A stretch of DNA of 64,000 nt from Cycas panzhihuaensis (lineage: Eukaryota > Cycadophyta): positions 181,729,741 through 181,793,740 of the forward strand of contig CM041465.1 in NCBI GenBank assembly GCA_023213395.1, written 5' to 3'. The translations under genes and the position numbers were made by a program. Below, piece by piece: positions 21,189 to 32,233 of the stretch (position 1 is its first letter; each line of letters begins with the position of its first letter). The notes under the pieces were generated by a model. It saw nothing but the letters and a program-made list of their open reading frames with translations, was not told the DNA's origin and made no database searches.

Positions 21189-24064
21189 TTTCCCCTTAAT
21201 GTTTAATGTTTTTAAATCTTAGTCTTTAATTCTTCATGTATTCTACTTTCATAACTATTAGATCCTATAATCTATATATGAGTCTACAACTATATCATCA
21301 CCTATAACCTATAAATGTATCTGTCATCTATTATGCTTATCTCCTATAAGCATTAACCTATAAATATGAAATACTAATTATCATCTAACATCAACATCAA
21401 CTAATATATAAATTATTTTCTTAAACATCTTTATATCTTCACCTATAAATCTATTATCAACAACATCAACTAGTCATTAAATTAACTAATAAATAAATTA
21501 ATTACTAGGTCCATATAAAAGAATAATAATCTACTGAAATACATGGGTAATTACTCTCTATAATTGCTAGATCTCTAGGTAATTATTTTAGATACATAAT
21601 TAATTAGCTTTTAAAATAATTGTTATAAGAGTAGTATAATTTTACCTCTTATATACAAGTTAAAACAATATAATCTAGAGTGCTATAAAAGAGTAGCTTG
21701 TGAAACCTTTACTTACTTCTTATGTATAAAGTTTCTTTATGTGCTTTCTCACTTGCATAGTTTAGCAACTTTCTTTTGGAAACCATTAATTAAACATCAT
21801 TAAATCAATCATCCAAAATAACGAACTCTGGGAACAAGTCAAATTACTTAGCCAAGACAAGTTAGATATAAGAAAGTAACATAAATATGTGTTTTTATGC
21901 CTCTTGTCATACATGGCTAGTCAAATTTCTCATTAACAAATACAAATACTTTCTTTTATCTTTCAACTGAACAATTTTAATAATTGATTATTAGTTAGAT
22001 AAACTCAATAGCTAATTCATATGCTAAGTAAATAAATATATGGTACTTCTCTCCTTATCTTATTAATAGGTGGAATTCTTAACTTCTTATCTCATAATAA
22101 ATAATAAATTAAGCCCTTATCAAATATCAAGTGGTCTCATCAATAATGAAATAAGTATTATAGACCATTAATTCATTCAAAAATATTATTCAAACAACCT
22201 GAAGATTTGTTATTTGATTAGTAAGAGTTGTAGTTCACTAAACTAAATGAATAAATTTTAAGAGGGTTTTTTAATTCTAATATATCAAGAATATTCCCAT
22301 ATCATTTTAATATCAAATGTATCCTACTTCATATTTTTTTAAATTGTCATGAGCCTTAATTTATTATAAATGAGCATTAAATTGATCACTTTTAAATGAG
22401 GCTTTCTTTTTCTTCTTCATTCACCAAAAATAACATTATCTTTATGTTAGGAGCCATTAAAAACATTAGAATATCTAGGATTTTTTCTAAAAATGGTCAT
22501 AAAATACAACTTTTATGAAGTTAAAAGTATTTTGATTAAATTTATCCATTAATATATCTATTATTTGCTATCTAAAATATGCCTTATGACCACTCATTTT
22601 GAACATCTTAAAATTCTCTTTCGAACATAATTAACAATACCTAATTTTGACATTCTAGTGAGAATTTATGGTAAAAGATATGCTAGTGTGTTATCAATTT
22701 TACACAATCCTTAAAATATTAGATTTTAGATTTCAAAATAAAATTTAATTTAGTTTATAATTTTTAAATTTATAAAAATTATCTAATCTAATTTATTTAA
22801 ATTTAAAGTATTCCCCTTTCGTAAATAAGCCCTTATTCATGTGACTCCTCCTCCATGTGACTACTTATTGAACATATTAGGGGCTAACTAGATTTCAAAA
22901 AAATTGTGCATGTGCAATATTATATGAATAACACCAGGTTCCCCAAGACCACATGGCAATTATTATTGTCTCATAAGCTTGTTATCTAATATATCTGAGT
23001 GGTGGAATATCCTGTAACATTGTGTAGTATATGAATCTAAGTTGTTATTAAATCCATATCTTTGTCTTTGTAGACATACACCACAAAATCTATAACCCTA
23101 CTACAAAATATAACTAACAATGAATTTAAATACCCAGTTGAACATACCAACCATGGATTTGAAGGTCTCATATCAATGCCAAATGGAGAGAAGTCATAAC
23201 CCTATACAAATCTAACTATAAAAGAATAGAGATACATAGAGTCTTATCAACCCACTACTAGAGGAGGAAGATGCAGAAGCCTTGCCTTATAAGCTCATAC
23301 ATGAAGAAATAGAGAAAGTTACTCTCATCTATATATGGCCATGATGTACAATTTGTAGAAAACTTGAAGATCATGCATAAAGAATGCCTATCACATATGG
23401 AGACTATACACCCATATAGAGATTGCTTAAGCAAGATTGATCACCCTATGAAAGTAATACATTAGTAAAGATATTTTAGTTTATTAGTGAAGGCTTTTAT
23501 GAGTGTTCTGCTAAGGATTCATTATCACTTATAAACCATTCTAGAGGCTTTTATGAGCATCTTAGATTGCGATTCATTACCAAAATAAAGCTAGTATATG
23601 ACCTGTGAAATAAAAAATAGGTAGCAGACGTGTACAGTATGATGAGTGACATATTAGTATGTATGAAATATGTTTTTTCTACAGCAAAACTAGGTATATA
23701 ACATAATAGATATAAGATAAAAGGGTATGTTAATGTGTACATTTGATTTAATAATATGGGTAAAGAGATCAAATTTACATGAATATGAGGGCACGATTGT
23801 GGTAAAGAGAGATGACATTATGAGGGCATCATTATAAATAGTTTAATGAGAGAAAAATATAAGGGCATGATAAAATCTTATATTGGCATGAGATGAGGAT
23901 ATCATTATTCTAAAGGGTATGAAAATATTAATGTAACATGTGGCAACTATTATGGCATGTACGGGGGTGTTAATCACATAAATGCTGAGGATGGACTATT
24001 AAAACGTTATGATTTAAAAGATAGGTATATATCTAAATCTACTTCAATTACAATTGTTATACCA
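21189..24064 (-). mobile_element. LARD-c internal region, no coding domain recognised
   Basis: This 2.9 kb stretch lies between the two LTRs of LARD-c (3162-3514 plus 21028-21188, and 24065-24575). I recognised no gag, protease, RT or integrase motif in any frame. A decayed initiator-tRNA-type primer site, ATTGTTATACCA (24053-24064), abuts the right LTR. The layout suggests a non-autonomous element with a long non-coding interior, or a fully eroded copia. Confidence 0.5.
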
Positions 24065-24575
24065 TATTAGAAATATAAAAATACTTTGATATCAAGCTAG
24101 AATTTAGAGTATTTACATACTAGAACATAATATGCATATATAATGACTAATTTATCTCATGAGTAATGTACATATATAATGGAATAAACATGAATATAAA
24201 GTACTAAAATAGATAAATCATGCACTAATAAGAATTATGAGTAATCACCATAAGAGAGACAATAGATTAATATATGAAAAACCCAATGTGGAAAGAACCA
24301 TTGGAGAAGGTGGGGTTTGGAGCTCCTCTTTATGATTAGAATAAGCACATCTACTTCCTCTCAAGTTCTTAAGTGATGTGTATACATATTTATATCAATA
24401 GTCATCTCATAAATAACCTATTATTTTTTTTGAGCCTTTACATCATCTAATAACGTATTAACATAGATCTTTTTACCTTTCACATCTCTTAATGTATGAG
24501 ATTAGTGAGATTGTATATCTATCCATCACATTAATATTAAACATTACATATGCGATTAAATCATATATTTCAATA
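24065..24575 (-). repeat. LARD-c 5' LTR
   Basis: 511 bp, starting TATTAG and ending CAATA (plus-strand view). It matches the split left LTR from end to end. As the uninterrupted copy it proves where Tat-1 inserted. The sequence to its right is gag of Cop-b, into which LARD-c inserted. Confidence 0.8.
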
Positions 24576-25130
24576 GTTCCTCATGTAAGAGAAGGCCAAT
24601 AAGGTCCTTAAAAGTAAGCAACGATGCTCTCTTTGCTAGACACAAATTGGTCATAAAGATATAATAGCCTTCATGTAGGTTATTAAGTACAATGCTCATA
24701 AGTTCTCTATCCTTAACTTTCTTACCTATTGTAATAAACTAATCCCTAATCTCCATTAATTTCTATACATATAGGGAGATAGAGTCATTAACAATCATTT
24801 TATATAAATAAAGTAAGTTTCTAAGGTACAAAACTCTTATCTCATTCTTAGTTTTATACATGTCTTATAAAGTATGCTAAACATCTTTTGATGAAGTCTT
24901 CCCTTAAAGATGAGTGATAAGATCATAAGCAATAGGAAGCTTAATGATTGTTAGTGCATCTCTATCATAAACTTCCTAAACTTCAACATCCTTAGTTATT
25001 ACAATTGAGGTAGATGGTATAGATTCAATTGTAGCTTGAGTGGTAGAGGCAACGAGCTTTGGTTCCTTCCCTTCAATTATTTTCATTAATTTTATAAGTG
25101 CCAAAATATTAGAAATTTAAAACTTTCAAA
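24576..25130 (-). pseudogene. Cop-b: copia gag, N-terminal and middle part
   Basis: Read on the minus strand this is a UBN2-type copia gag. It shows a run with IIKLPIAYDLI (about 24920), the KDVWHTLQDMY-like block with Trp and Gln eroded (about 24870), LYLRNLLYLYKM (about 24800), an IGKKV...ELMSIVLNNLHEGY block (about 24660-24720) and LIGLLLHEE at 24580-24605. It breaks off at the LARD-c LTR and its zinc-knuckle tail continues at 2500-3161. Gag would build the particle of the outer copia element. Confidence 0.75.
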
Positions 25131-26009
25131 TTATAGAGTTCCTACTATTAAGTTTGTATAGATATAATAAAACATAGCTGCTAATGTTAACACTTAATAT
25201 GGTAAGAAATAATGCAAAAAACCAAGACCATATACATGAGTTTATAAAGAGACTTAGTGACAATAATGTTTGAATATAATTTTGGACTTATAGAATAAAA
25301 GTAAAATTAAATATAAGATGCTAGAATCTAAAACCACTAGAAACAAGCAAGCAACAAGTGAATTGTAGTGTTTATCCCCTTTCTAGTAACTAAACCCCTC
25401 ACTACATATGACTAGAGACCAAAAATTAAGTTGTGGGCATCAACTTAATTTCGAAATAATTAAATTTCACTTATGTATATAGTAAAGTAAAAATACAATA
25501 AAATAGTTAATCTACATTAAAACTTTTAGCCACCAAAGTTAAAATTACATCTACACATATTTTAGCAACCTTGTAGAGGTCATCTGACTATTTTTTATTA
25601 ATTTTGAGGTAAATTTCTTCATTTAAAGGCTAGATCTACTTGTTATCTATGCAGTCTACATTGTTGCATTGAGAATCAATATAAAAATAAACTAGATTTT
25701 GTGAATTTTTAGCAAAAATTAGGATTGAGATGGTTACCCAACATATTAAACTTTTAGAGGTAATTTTCCACTAGAATAATTCATTCTAAAGGTATAAATT
25801 TATGCCAAATTGATCTTAGACTTCTTATAGCCCAACACTACTGAAAATGCCCCTATAGAAAAAATAATGCCTATTTAATAGAGCAAATGCAAGTGGGTTT
25901 AATTTAAAACAACAAGAATCAACAAAAGAGATCAACAATATAGAAATAACACACTTACAAACTGAAATCTATATTAGGATTCAAATAATTCCCATTTAAT
26001 GGACCATGC
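25131..26009 (-). other. Cop-b gag start and leader
   Basis: Stretch between gag and the primer-binding site of Cop-b. It contains low-complexity AT-rich sequence and short frames, with no further domain recognised. A copia gag start would lie near its left end. Confidence 0.4.
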
Positions 26010-26021
26010 GCTATGATACCA
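26010..26021 (-). other. Cop-b primer-binding site
   Basis: GCTATGATACCA is the reverse complement of TGGTATCATAGC, one change from TGGTATCAGAGC, the usual plant site pairing with initiator tRNA-Met. The LTR begins directly after it with TGTTGG. Confidence 0.8.
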
Positions 26022-26690
26022 TGTTGGAGATATGAGAGAATTAGAGCAATGACTAGCAAATAAATAAAAGAAATGATATAAATATAATTGGATAATGATT
26101 TATAAAAAATAATCTTACCTTTAATCATAAATAAGTATACTGGTTCACAATCTACTCTCTTTAAATCAATGCATTAATTCAATCATTACATATTGAATCC
26201 CTTTAATAAGAGTAAGACCACTCCTAATATTAGTGTGAGTAAAGAATAAAGTTGCATAATAAGGAAACATCAAGGTATAACTCATGCATGATCTTACATG
26301 AGAGAAGATAAATATAGATATACACCTCTCATGGGAACCTGCGTAATATGACTTGCTAGTTAATATGAATATGAATTAGATATTATTTTTAACACTTGCA
26401 TAATTAAGTTTTGCTCTTTATTTACCTTACTCTAAATATAGTTCTCATTCAACCTTAGAGGTATCTAATGAGACTAGAACTAATCTCTGATCGCTAGGCT
26501 CACTTACTTAGAAGGATAAATATTATCATCATATTTTGAGATAAGTGGCTATCCTAATTACATGCAATTAGGAGAATTAGGGGATCACTATTCTTTTTAT
26601 TAAAAGTGATTACTTTTACTTTTATCTACCTTTCTTTATATTTAACTCTAAGTAGGTGAGATTATTTAGAATCGAGTACAAGCATTTGTG
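26022..26690 (-). repeat. Cop-b 5' LTR (right end not fixed)
   Basis: It starts TGTTGGAGATATGAGAG next to the primer-binding site. No second copy lies in the window, so its length and right boundary are uncertain. The end given is a guess based on a change in sequence character near the start of Tat-2-like sequence. Confidence 0.5.
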
Positions 26691-27431
26691 GACCTCTCAC
26701 AGTTGTGGGTGGGTTGTTACTGGGTGAAGACATCCCCATTGATTAAGCCATAAGTAGGTTATTAATCTAAGTACTTATTCCTTTTTATCTCACTCTTCAT
26801 AAATCATTATGCACTTTCCTAGTTACTATAATGTTCTCCTTTCATGTGGGTTGGGGTAGTTTAGGGTGTTTTCCTTCAAGAGGCTAGAATATAATTTATG
26901 TTTAGGAATGATGACATTTAGGGTACTTATGCCTTGGTAGATTTTACACTTATTAGGAGCTTTCACTTATTGTTTATTCCTCTTATGAGGGGTATATCTA
27001 GCTATTATTACTTGTGTTTTTATTTATTTAGTATACTATATTTCCTTTTTTTATCTTCTTTTTATATTAGAATATGTCTCAATCATGTACCAACTTCTAA
27101 CCCCCATATATTACTTTCATACCTATCTAACCTATGAGCCTAGGTTGATAACATGTATGATGTATCTTCTCTATGGGGTCACATGGTGGCATGATACTTC
27201 ATAGAATCCACACACCATTTGCATGTACCCTCCTCACTTTTCTCTTCTCTTCTTATTCTTTTTTATTGATAGTCAAATCCTTCTTGATTGAGTCTATCTC
27301 TTTATGTCATCTGGTATTTTAGTTTAAGTCACATTTTTTGGGTTCTATTATATCACCATCCCTCTTTCTACCCCATCTCTCTACAAAAGGATTAGTTCAT
27401 CAAGGTCCAACTAAATCCCAAATGAACATTC
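26691..27431 (+). repeat. Tat-2: presumed 5' LTR remnant
   Basis: It sits directly before a Tat-like primer-binding site. It shares short matches with the Tat-3 LTR, such as GGGGTAGTTTAGGG and TGTTTAGG (about 26850-26910; compare 54152-54190). No second LTR copy was found, so this is inferred from position and weak similarity. Confidence 0.35.
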
Positions 27432-27449
27432 TAGTGACTATACTAGGAA
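27432..27449 (+). other. Tat-2 primer-binding site
   Basis: TAGTGACTATACTAGGAA matches the Tat-3 site TGGCGACCATACTGGGGA at 13 of 18 positions. All five differences are C-to-T or G-to-A, as expected from deamination. Confidence 0.55.
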
Positions 27450-28515
27450 GGTGCCAAATATGATTCCTTTAATGATCACATTCTTATTTTCTCTTATTCA
27501 TTCAAAGTTTGTTATCTTCTTTTTATCCCTTGTCTCACACTTTTATTTTGCTTCTTATTTTACCATTATAATTGTGAACAAGAAGAAACCCCTTACCTTT
27601 AAGGTGGTTAGATATTTTACATGGATTTGGGGATTTCACTTAAAGGATCATGATTCCATCTCATATACTTGAGTTCCTCATTATTAGGAGCCTTACAAAG
27701 ACTAATTTGGGAACTAATATATCTATCTAATTCATTGATCAATCCCCTTCTTATTCCTATTTACACTTTAACCATCCTAGTACTAGATAGTTCCATCCAT
27801 TGGAGCTAACTCATATGGTCTTGGAGTAACTTCCTCTTAGGGAGTTCTTTTGCCTTTAGGGCTTGGGTCATAAGCACCCAAAGCCCTCTCATTCTTAAGG
27901 TATTGTTTGTACCTCTTATATCCCTTTTCTTAAATGTGTCAATTTGAGTCACCTCACATACATAAGGGACTCATATACACCTCTCCATGAGGCTACAACT
28001 TCCTTCTCTCATCCTATATCTTCTACTTTATCTATTCCTCCAACTTCTTAGCCTAACATGCTGACATATACTACTCATCTCTTTGATCTCGGAGCTTCCA
28101 CTTTGCTTCAAGGCCCTAACTCCTTTAGTCATAATTTCATTCTTTGAACTTCTAATTCACTCTAGTTTTCTTTTCCCCTCACTTACGGTCTACTTCATGG
28201 GGTCTCTACCTCACTTCCAGGCTCTACCCTAGCTAGTCTCACCTGTGTTCCACTATTCTATTCCATTACTCTACTTATTATCTCTTGTTCTACTATTATG
28301 ACTCCTTTTGATGGGTTTGACACCTCATTTCTTCTCTATTAGGGTAGTTAGTTGCTTAGTCATATGAACTTATTTCTCCATATTTATCATCTCAGACATA
28401 TGTTGCCATGCCTACCGAGCTCGTCTAAGTGGAATCTACCCTTTTTAACCTCATGCCTCTTATATACTCATGGATGTATCCCTCTTTTACTAATGTCATA
28501 CCCTCTCTATAGAAA
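27450..28515 (+). pseudogene. Tat-2 leader and gag N-terminal part (tentative)
   Basis: Pyrimidine-rich, Pro/Ser/Leu/Tyr-coding sequence broken by TAG/TAA. Its composition resembles the gag N-terminus of Tat-3. The frame containing DLGASTLLQGPNSF (about 28088-28130) is the most protein-like. It is cut at 28515 by the minus-strand copia Cop-d, and similar Pro/Tyr-rich sequence resumes at 36142. I cannot name a domain. Confidence 0.35.
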
Positions 28516-29011
28516 GGAAGAGAAAATTATAATTACAAAAGCAATGTACTAATAGAACTCTAACCATGCAAAGGATAGATAGCATAAATAAACTAAGCAC
28601 ACAATAAAGAACACTTGGAGATTCTAGTCTAAGCATATACCTTTTATTAATTTGAGTAATAGCTAAATAATTATAAAGATAAAAACCCCAACTCTCTTTA
28701 TCAATTCATCAAAGACTCATCCAACCTTCTTACATGTACTATTATATAAGAATATATAGATATAACTTTATAAAATAGTGTCTTACTATTTTACAATACA
28801 ATGGGCATAAACCATGGGCCGAAAAATACTTCCATAAGACACCTAAAAATTTTTCTTAGGGGCTCCCATCCCTGAACTCCCATTCATGGGCCATTGTCCC
28901 TTTAAACTCCCCAACCAAGGGCCCTATAATAAGCCCTTAGACCTTATAAAGGGGCTCGAGTGTAATGCCTATACCTATATAACAGTTGAAAAGTGATGAA
29001 CATACCTAATA
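28516..29011 (-). repeat. Cop-d 3' LTR
   Basis: About 496 bp, matching 35655-36141 (GTACTAATA, CAACTCTCTT, CCAACCTTCTTACAT and many further blocks in register). The inner end CCTAATA and the following ATCTATCACTTG look like a decayed terminus plus polypurine tract in reverse. Ends are good to a few bases. Confidence 0.8.
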
Positions 29012-30156
29012 ATCTATCACTTGTTAAACACTTTATAAGAAACCTGCATATATAACTATTGAATGCCAAAATCAGAAACACCCATTACCTTTCTATACAA
29101 TCTAAATTTTTTTCTACTAATAATCTTAGTTAACGAGTTTGCAATATTCTATTGTATAACAATCTTTTGTAAGTCTATCTTATGATCTTAAACTATTTCT
29201 TTTACAAAATAGAATTGCACATCAATATGCTTCAATCGAGTATGAAATATGGGGTTCTTCACCAAGTAGATTATACTTTTACTATTACAATATATCCTCA
29301 CAACATCCTACTTAAAGCCAATATTTGTGCGTAATCTTTATAATCAAACCACTTCCTTGCACATATGAGTAGCTCCTATATAGTCTATTTCTATGCTAAA
29401 AGGTACCATAATTTGTTATCTTTTTTTATCTAGTTGACTGCACCACCACAAAGGGTTAAAACATGCCTACTTATAGATCTTCTACTTGTAAGATCTCTAA
29501 CCCAATCAATATTAATAAATTATCTTATGTTCACTATTCTACTCTCTATGGGATCTACTTGATAGCAAATTCTATAGTTTGATGCACCCTACAGATACTT
29601 GAAAATCCTTTTCATAGCCACCTAATGCTCCCTGCCTAGGTTTTACATATACCTATAAATTACTTCTACTACATGGGTAATGTTTATTTGAGCATGAACC
29701 ATCGCATATATCAGACTACTAACCATACAAGTATAAGGTATAAATGCTATATCTTCAACTTCTTAGAGAGTCTTTGGGCATTATTCAACTAATAATTTTA
29801 AACCAATAGAAATAAGAACATTAACTAGATTACTATCTTGCAACCTAAATCACTGCAGTATCATCTTAATGTACTGCCTTTAGATAAGCTAAAATTTTCT
29901 ATTTCTCTTATCCTTTTTAATCTCAATGCCAAAAATAAATTATGCAACACTAAGGTCCTTCATCTCGAAATGAGATACTAGTTAACCTTTCATAAGTTAA
30001 TTCATTTCTTTATTGTTACCAACTAAAAGTATATCATTAATATATAAATCTAGAATAACAAAGTGATTCCAACCCATTTATAATAGACATAATGATCTAC
30101 TTTGCTATGCAGAAATCCATTTGCTAATATATGTTAATCAAACTTCTGATACCACA
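29012..30156 (-). pseudogene. Cop-d RNase H and C-terminal half of RT
   Basis: On the minus strand, from right to left: the RT segment with the catalytic YVDD box now reading YIND (about 30040), the ISFRDEGP/HFEMKDL-type block (about 29960), SLIYAMVHAQ (about 29700), FKYLQGA (about 29605), then RNase H with HIDVQFYFVKE (about 29220) and the NIANSLT tail (about 29125). Stops replace several Gln codons. The frame is interrupted at 30156 by TRG-e and continues at 32780. Confidence 0.8.
30152..30156. repeat. Target-site duplication of TRG-e, left (CCACA)
   Basis: Identical to 32775-32779. Skipping TRG-e plus one copy of this 5-mer restores a continuous copia RT alignment through the conserved Trp-Tyr position, so the insertion site is certain. 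Confidence 0.95.
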
Positions 30157-30702
30157 TGTAACATTCCAAAATATGGTCAAAAGTATAGCATATGACCATT
30201 CAAATCAAACCTCTCTGAATGGCGATTCCAACGGTCCAGACGAAAGCTAATTCTGACATCTGCATCAAAAGTTATGACCATTTAAAGTTGGCCTACCAGT
30301 TTTTGGAGAAGTCTTGGCTGACTTCTATTTGTGCAGTATTAAGAATAATATCATCTTTTCTAGCCAACTTCTATTACTATCAGTTGGCCACCTATTTAAG
30401 GAGGATTTGCGGCCTCATTTTATCATCGAAGAAGAAGTCTTGGACTGCAGTATTTTCGGCCTTTTTGAGGAGCTTTGTGGAGGGAACCTCGCATCGAAGA
30501 GGGATTCTTTATCGTCAGTAATTTGTGGGATCTTGTGGTAACGCTGTATCTATTACTTTATATTCATTTCATACCATTTTATATTTGTATTCAAGTGGAT
30601 TTGTATTATTGCTCTCTTGATTGGGTATGTTGCAAGTGCATTTGGTGGATATTTTGTCTATTTCTATAAAATCTATTAGAAGAATTCTGTAAGGTTGCTA
30701 CA
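30157..30702 (+). repeat. TRG-e 5' LTR
   Basis: 546 bp, TGTAACATTCC to GGTTGCTACA, with TG and CA termini. A TATA-like CTATTTAAGG at 30392-30401 may be the promoter. Apparent short ORFs inside it recur in the 3' LTR and are not taken as genes. Confidence 0.95.
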
Positions 30703-30704
30703 AG

Positions 30705-30716
30705 TGGTATCAGAGC
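30705..30716 (+). other. TRG-e primer-binding site
   Basis: TGGTATCAGAGC, 2 bp after the LTR. This is an intact complement of the 3' end of plant initiator tRNA-Met. Confidence 0.95.
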
Positions 30717-30760
30717 TTCGTTTCGAAGGGAAAGGGCAAAGTAGAACATGAGAAGAACAC

Positions 30761-31093
30761 GTGGAACATATAAATCCTGAGAAAAAAATGGAGACAGATT
30801 TTTTTAATTTGGAGGATTACGAGGGCATGAAAATATGGATAGAAGATTTTGAGTTTACGTCTGATACAGAAATAGAAGAATATAGACCATTATTAGAAAT
30901 GATATTGAATGGACGAGCTTATGAGTGGTTCATTAATTGGGCTAAAGAACCTTTTCTATGGTACCAATTTTCAGAGGCGGCTACCACAGCTTTTAAAGAA
31001 CATAAGCAGGGTGAGGTTCAAGCAGATGAGGAAGGGCAAGAAGAAGACATTATTGATGAGGAGATCCTAGAGGTTTTGCAAGGGCTAGAATGA
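30761..31093 (+). CDS. TRG-e gag-like ORF, 110 codons
   Basis: Open reading frame starting 45 bp after the primer-binding site. An acidic N-terminus leads into WIEDFEFTSDTEIEEYRPLL, then LNGRAYEWF and a second aromatic block (WAKEPFLWYQF). This spacing of Trp/Phe residues is that of the N-terminal half of Ty3/gypsy gag. A very acidic tail follows and the frame ends, far short of a full gag of several hundred residues, with no zinc knuckle. It is intact in this copy. Whether it is translated or helps packaging is unknown. A chance fragment of a parent gag is the main alternative. Confidence 0.6.
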   Translation: MEHINPEKKMETDFFNLEDYEGMKIWIEDFEFTSDTEIEEYRPLLEMILNGRAYEWFINWAKEPFLWYQFSEAATTAFKEHKQGEVQADEEGQEEDIIDEEILEVLQGLE

Positions 31094-31279
31094 AATCTAG
31101 CCTAAAGAAAACAATATGACAACGTAGAAGACTTGGAGCATGCACAAGCAACATAAGAGTCTCATTTCAATATCAAAGAGGAAATCCAAGGTGAAATTAC
31201 ACAAGAGCAGTACAAAGATAATGAAGAACAAGCAAATTTTTCTCAACAAATCTCATGCAAGGTACCCATTGATCCTGCA

Positions 31280-32233
31280 TTGCACATGCACATTTTGTTC
31301 GGTAGTTTTGTATGTCCTCTCTCTTTCCCTAGTTCAATAGCAATACAAGAGCCCTTCTCTCCTCAACCTATAGTTAGCCATGCTCCTAATTTTCCTAACC
31401 TTAGTTTTTTCTTAGGTCAAATTCTAATTCCTCTGTGTAACCCTAGTCCGTCTCTTTACTCACCTACTCCTTTAACCCCTATAAACAATCCTCAACAGGA
31501 CACCCTTCAACTTCAATCTGTTTCTCAGGTTTCACCTCTTAGTATTATCTCTTACAAAACCCAGTCTAATTTTTTCCATGCCTCTTCAATTCCATATTAT
31601 CAATATTATCTTTTTCCATTAAATCTTTTCTTTTATTTGAATACCAATTCTACAACCCTATTAAAAAGAAATTTTCATAAAGAACCTCTATCACTAATCC
31701 CCCATCCATCTTTCTCTCCCAAAAAGAGTTATGGTTCAACAAAACTTATACGAACTTACATCTCCATCCAAGACATATTCCAAATTTTATCCTTTCTTTC
31801 TATAGCTTCAAAGCTATGCTTGATCTTAGTTCACAAGTCCTCCTTTTCTTTTTCCTACAATAGGCAATCATCAATCCTTAACCCTCACAATCAATTTTGT
31901 TCCCAACGCCTTCACGCCTTTTTCCAAAATCCATCCCATTTGGAAACAAAAGGTGCAAATGCAAGGCAAGACCAAGACAAGACATTTGAGATACCTCACA
32001 AGTCCCAGGATCCTTTCAATTCAGAACAAGGCATCACAGGTACCTGGTTCCAAGAACAAACATCGGCAAATTCAAGATGCTTGTCAGTACAGCCCCAACG
32101 AAGACACAAGATCGAGGGAAATCTTCATGACCTACAAGATCTAGCCGGAGGTGGTTGGAAGATTAGACCGAGCTACAAGCATTTCTCAATACTTCGAGGG
32201 CGAAGTATTATTTTAAGGGAAGGGGAATTGTAA
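31280..32233 (+). CDS. TRG-e long open frame, 317 codons, unknown product
   Basis: Unusually long stop-free frame that starts inside the element and ends at the first bases of the 3' LTR. The first two thirds are rich in Ser, Pro, Phe and Leu, like pyrimidine-rich non-coding sequence read in one frame. The last third (from about 31940) is polar, and its end carries WKIRPSYKHF and an ILREGEL tail resembling the C-terminal end of plant gypsy pol or its downstream linker. No catalytic motif is present. I consider a real protein possible but not shown. It could be the joined remains of a deleted pol. Confidence 0.3.
   Translation: MHMHILFGSFVCPLSFPSSIAIQEPFSPQPIVSHAPNFPNLSFFLGQILIPLCNPSPSLYSPTPLTPINNPQQDTLQLQSVSQVSPLSIISYKTQSNFFHASSIPYYQYYLFPLNLFFYLNTNSTTLLKRNFHKEPLSLIPHPSFSPKKSYGSTKLIRTYISIQDIFQILSFLSIASKLCLILVHKSSFSFSYNRQSSILNPHNQFCSQRLHAFFQNPSHLETKGANARQDQDKTFEIPHKSQDPFNSEQGITGTWFQEQTSANSRCLSVQPQRRHKIEGNLHDLQDLAGGGWKIRPSYKHFSILRGRSIILREGEL
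32215..32227 (+). other. TRG-e polypurine tract
   Basis: AAGGGAAGGGGAA, one base before the 3' LTR. It is an intact plus-strand primer. Confidence 0.9.

Noticed and set aside
28508-28515. Target duplication of Cop-d
   Set aside because: The flanks (TATAGAAA on the left, GGTAACTC on the right) do not share a convincing 5-mer, so none is claimed.
30219-30669. Overlapping 64-100 codon ORFs in the TRG-e LTR
   Set aside because: The same frames recur in the 3' LTR and overlap each other. They are LTR sequence, not genes.
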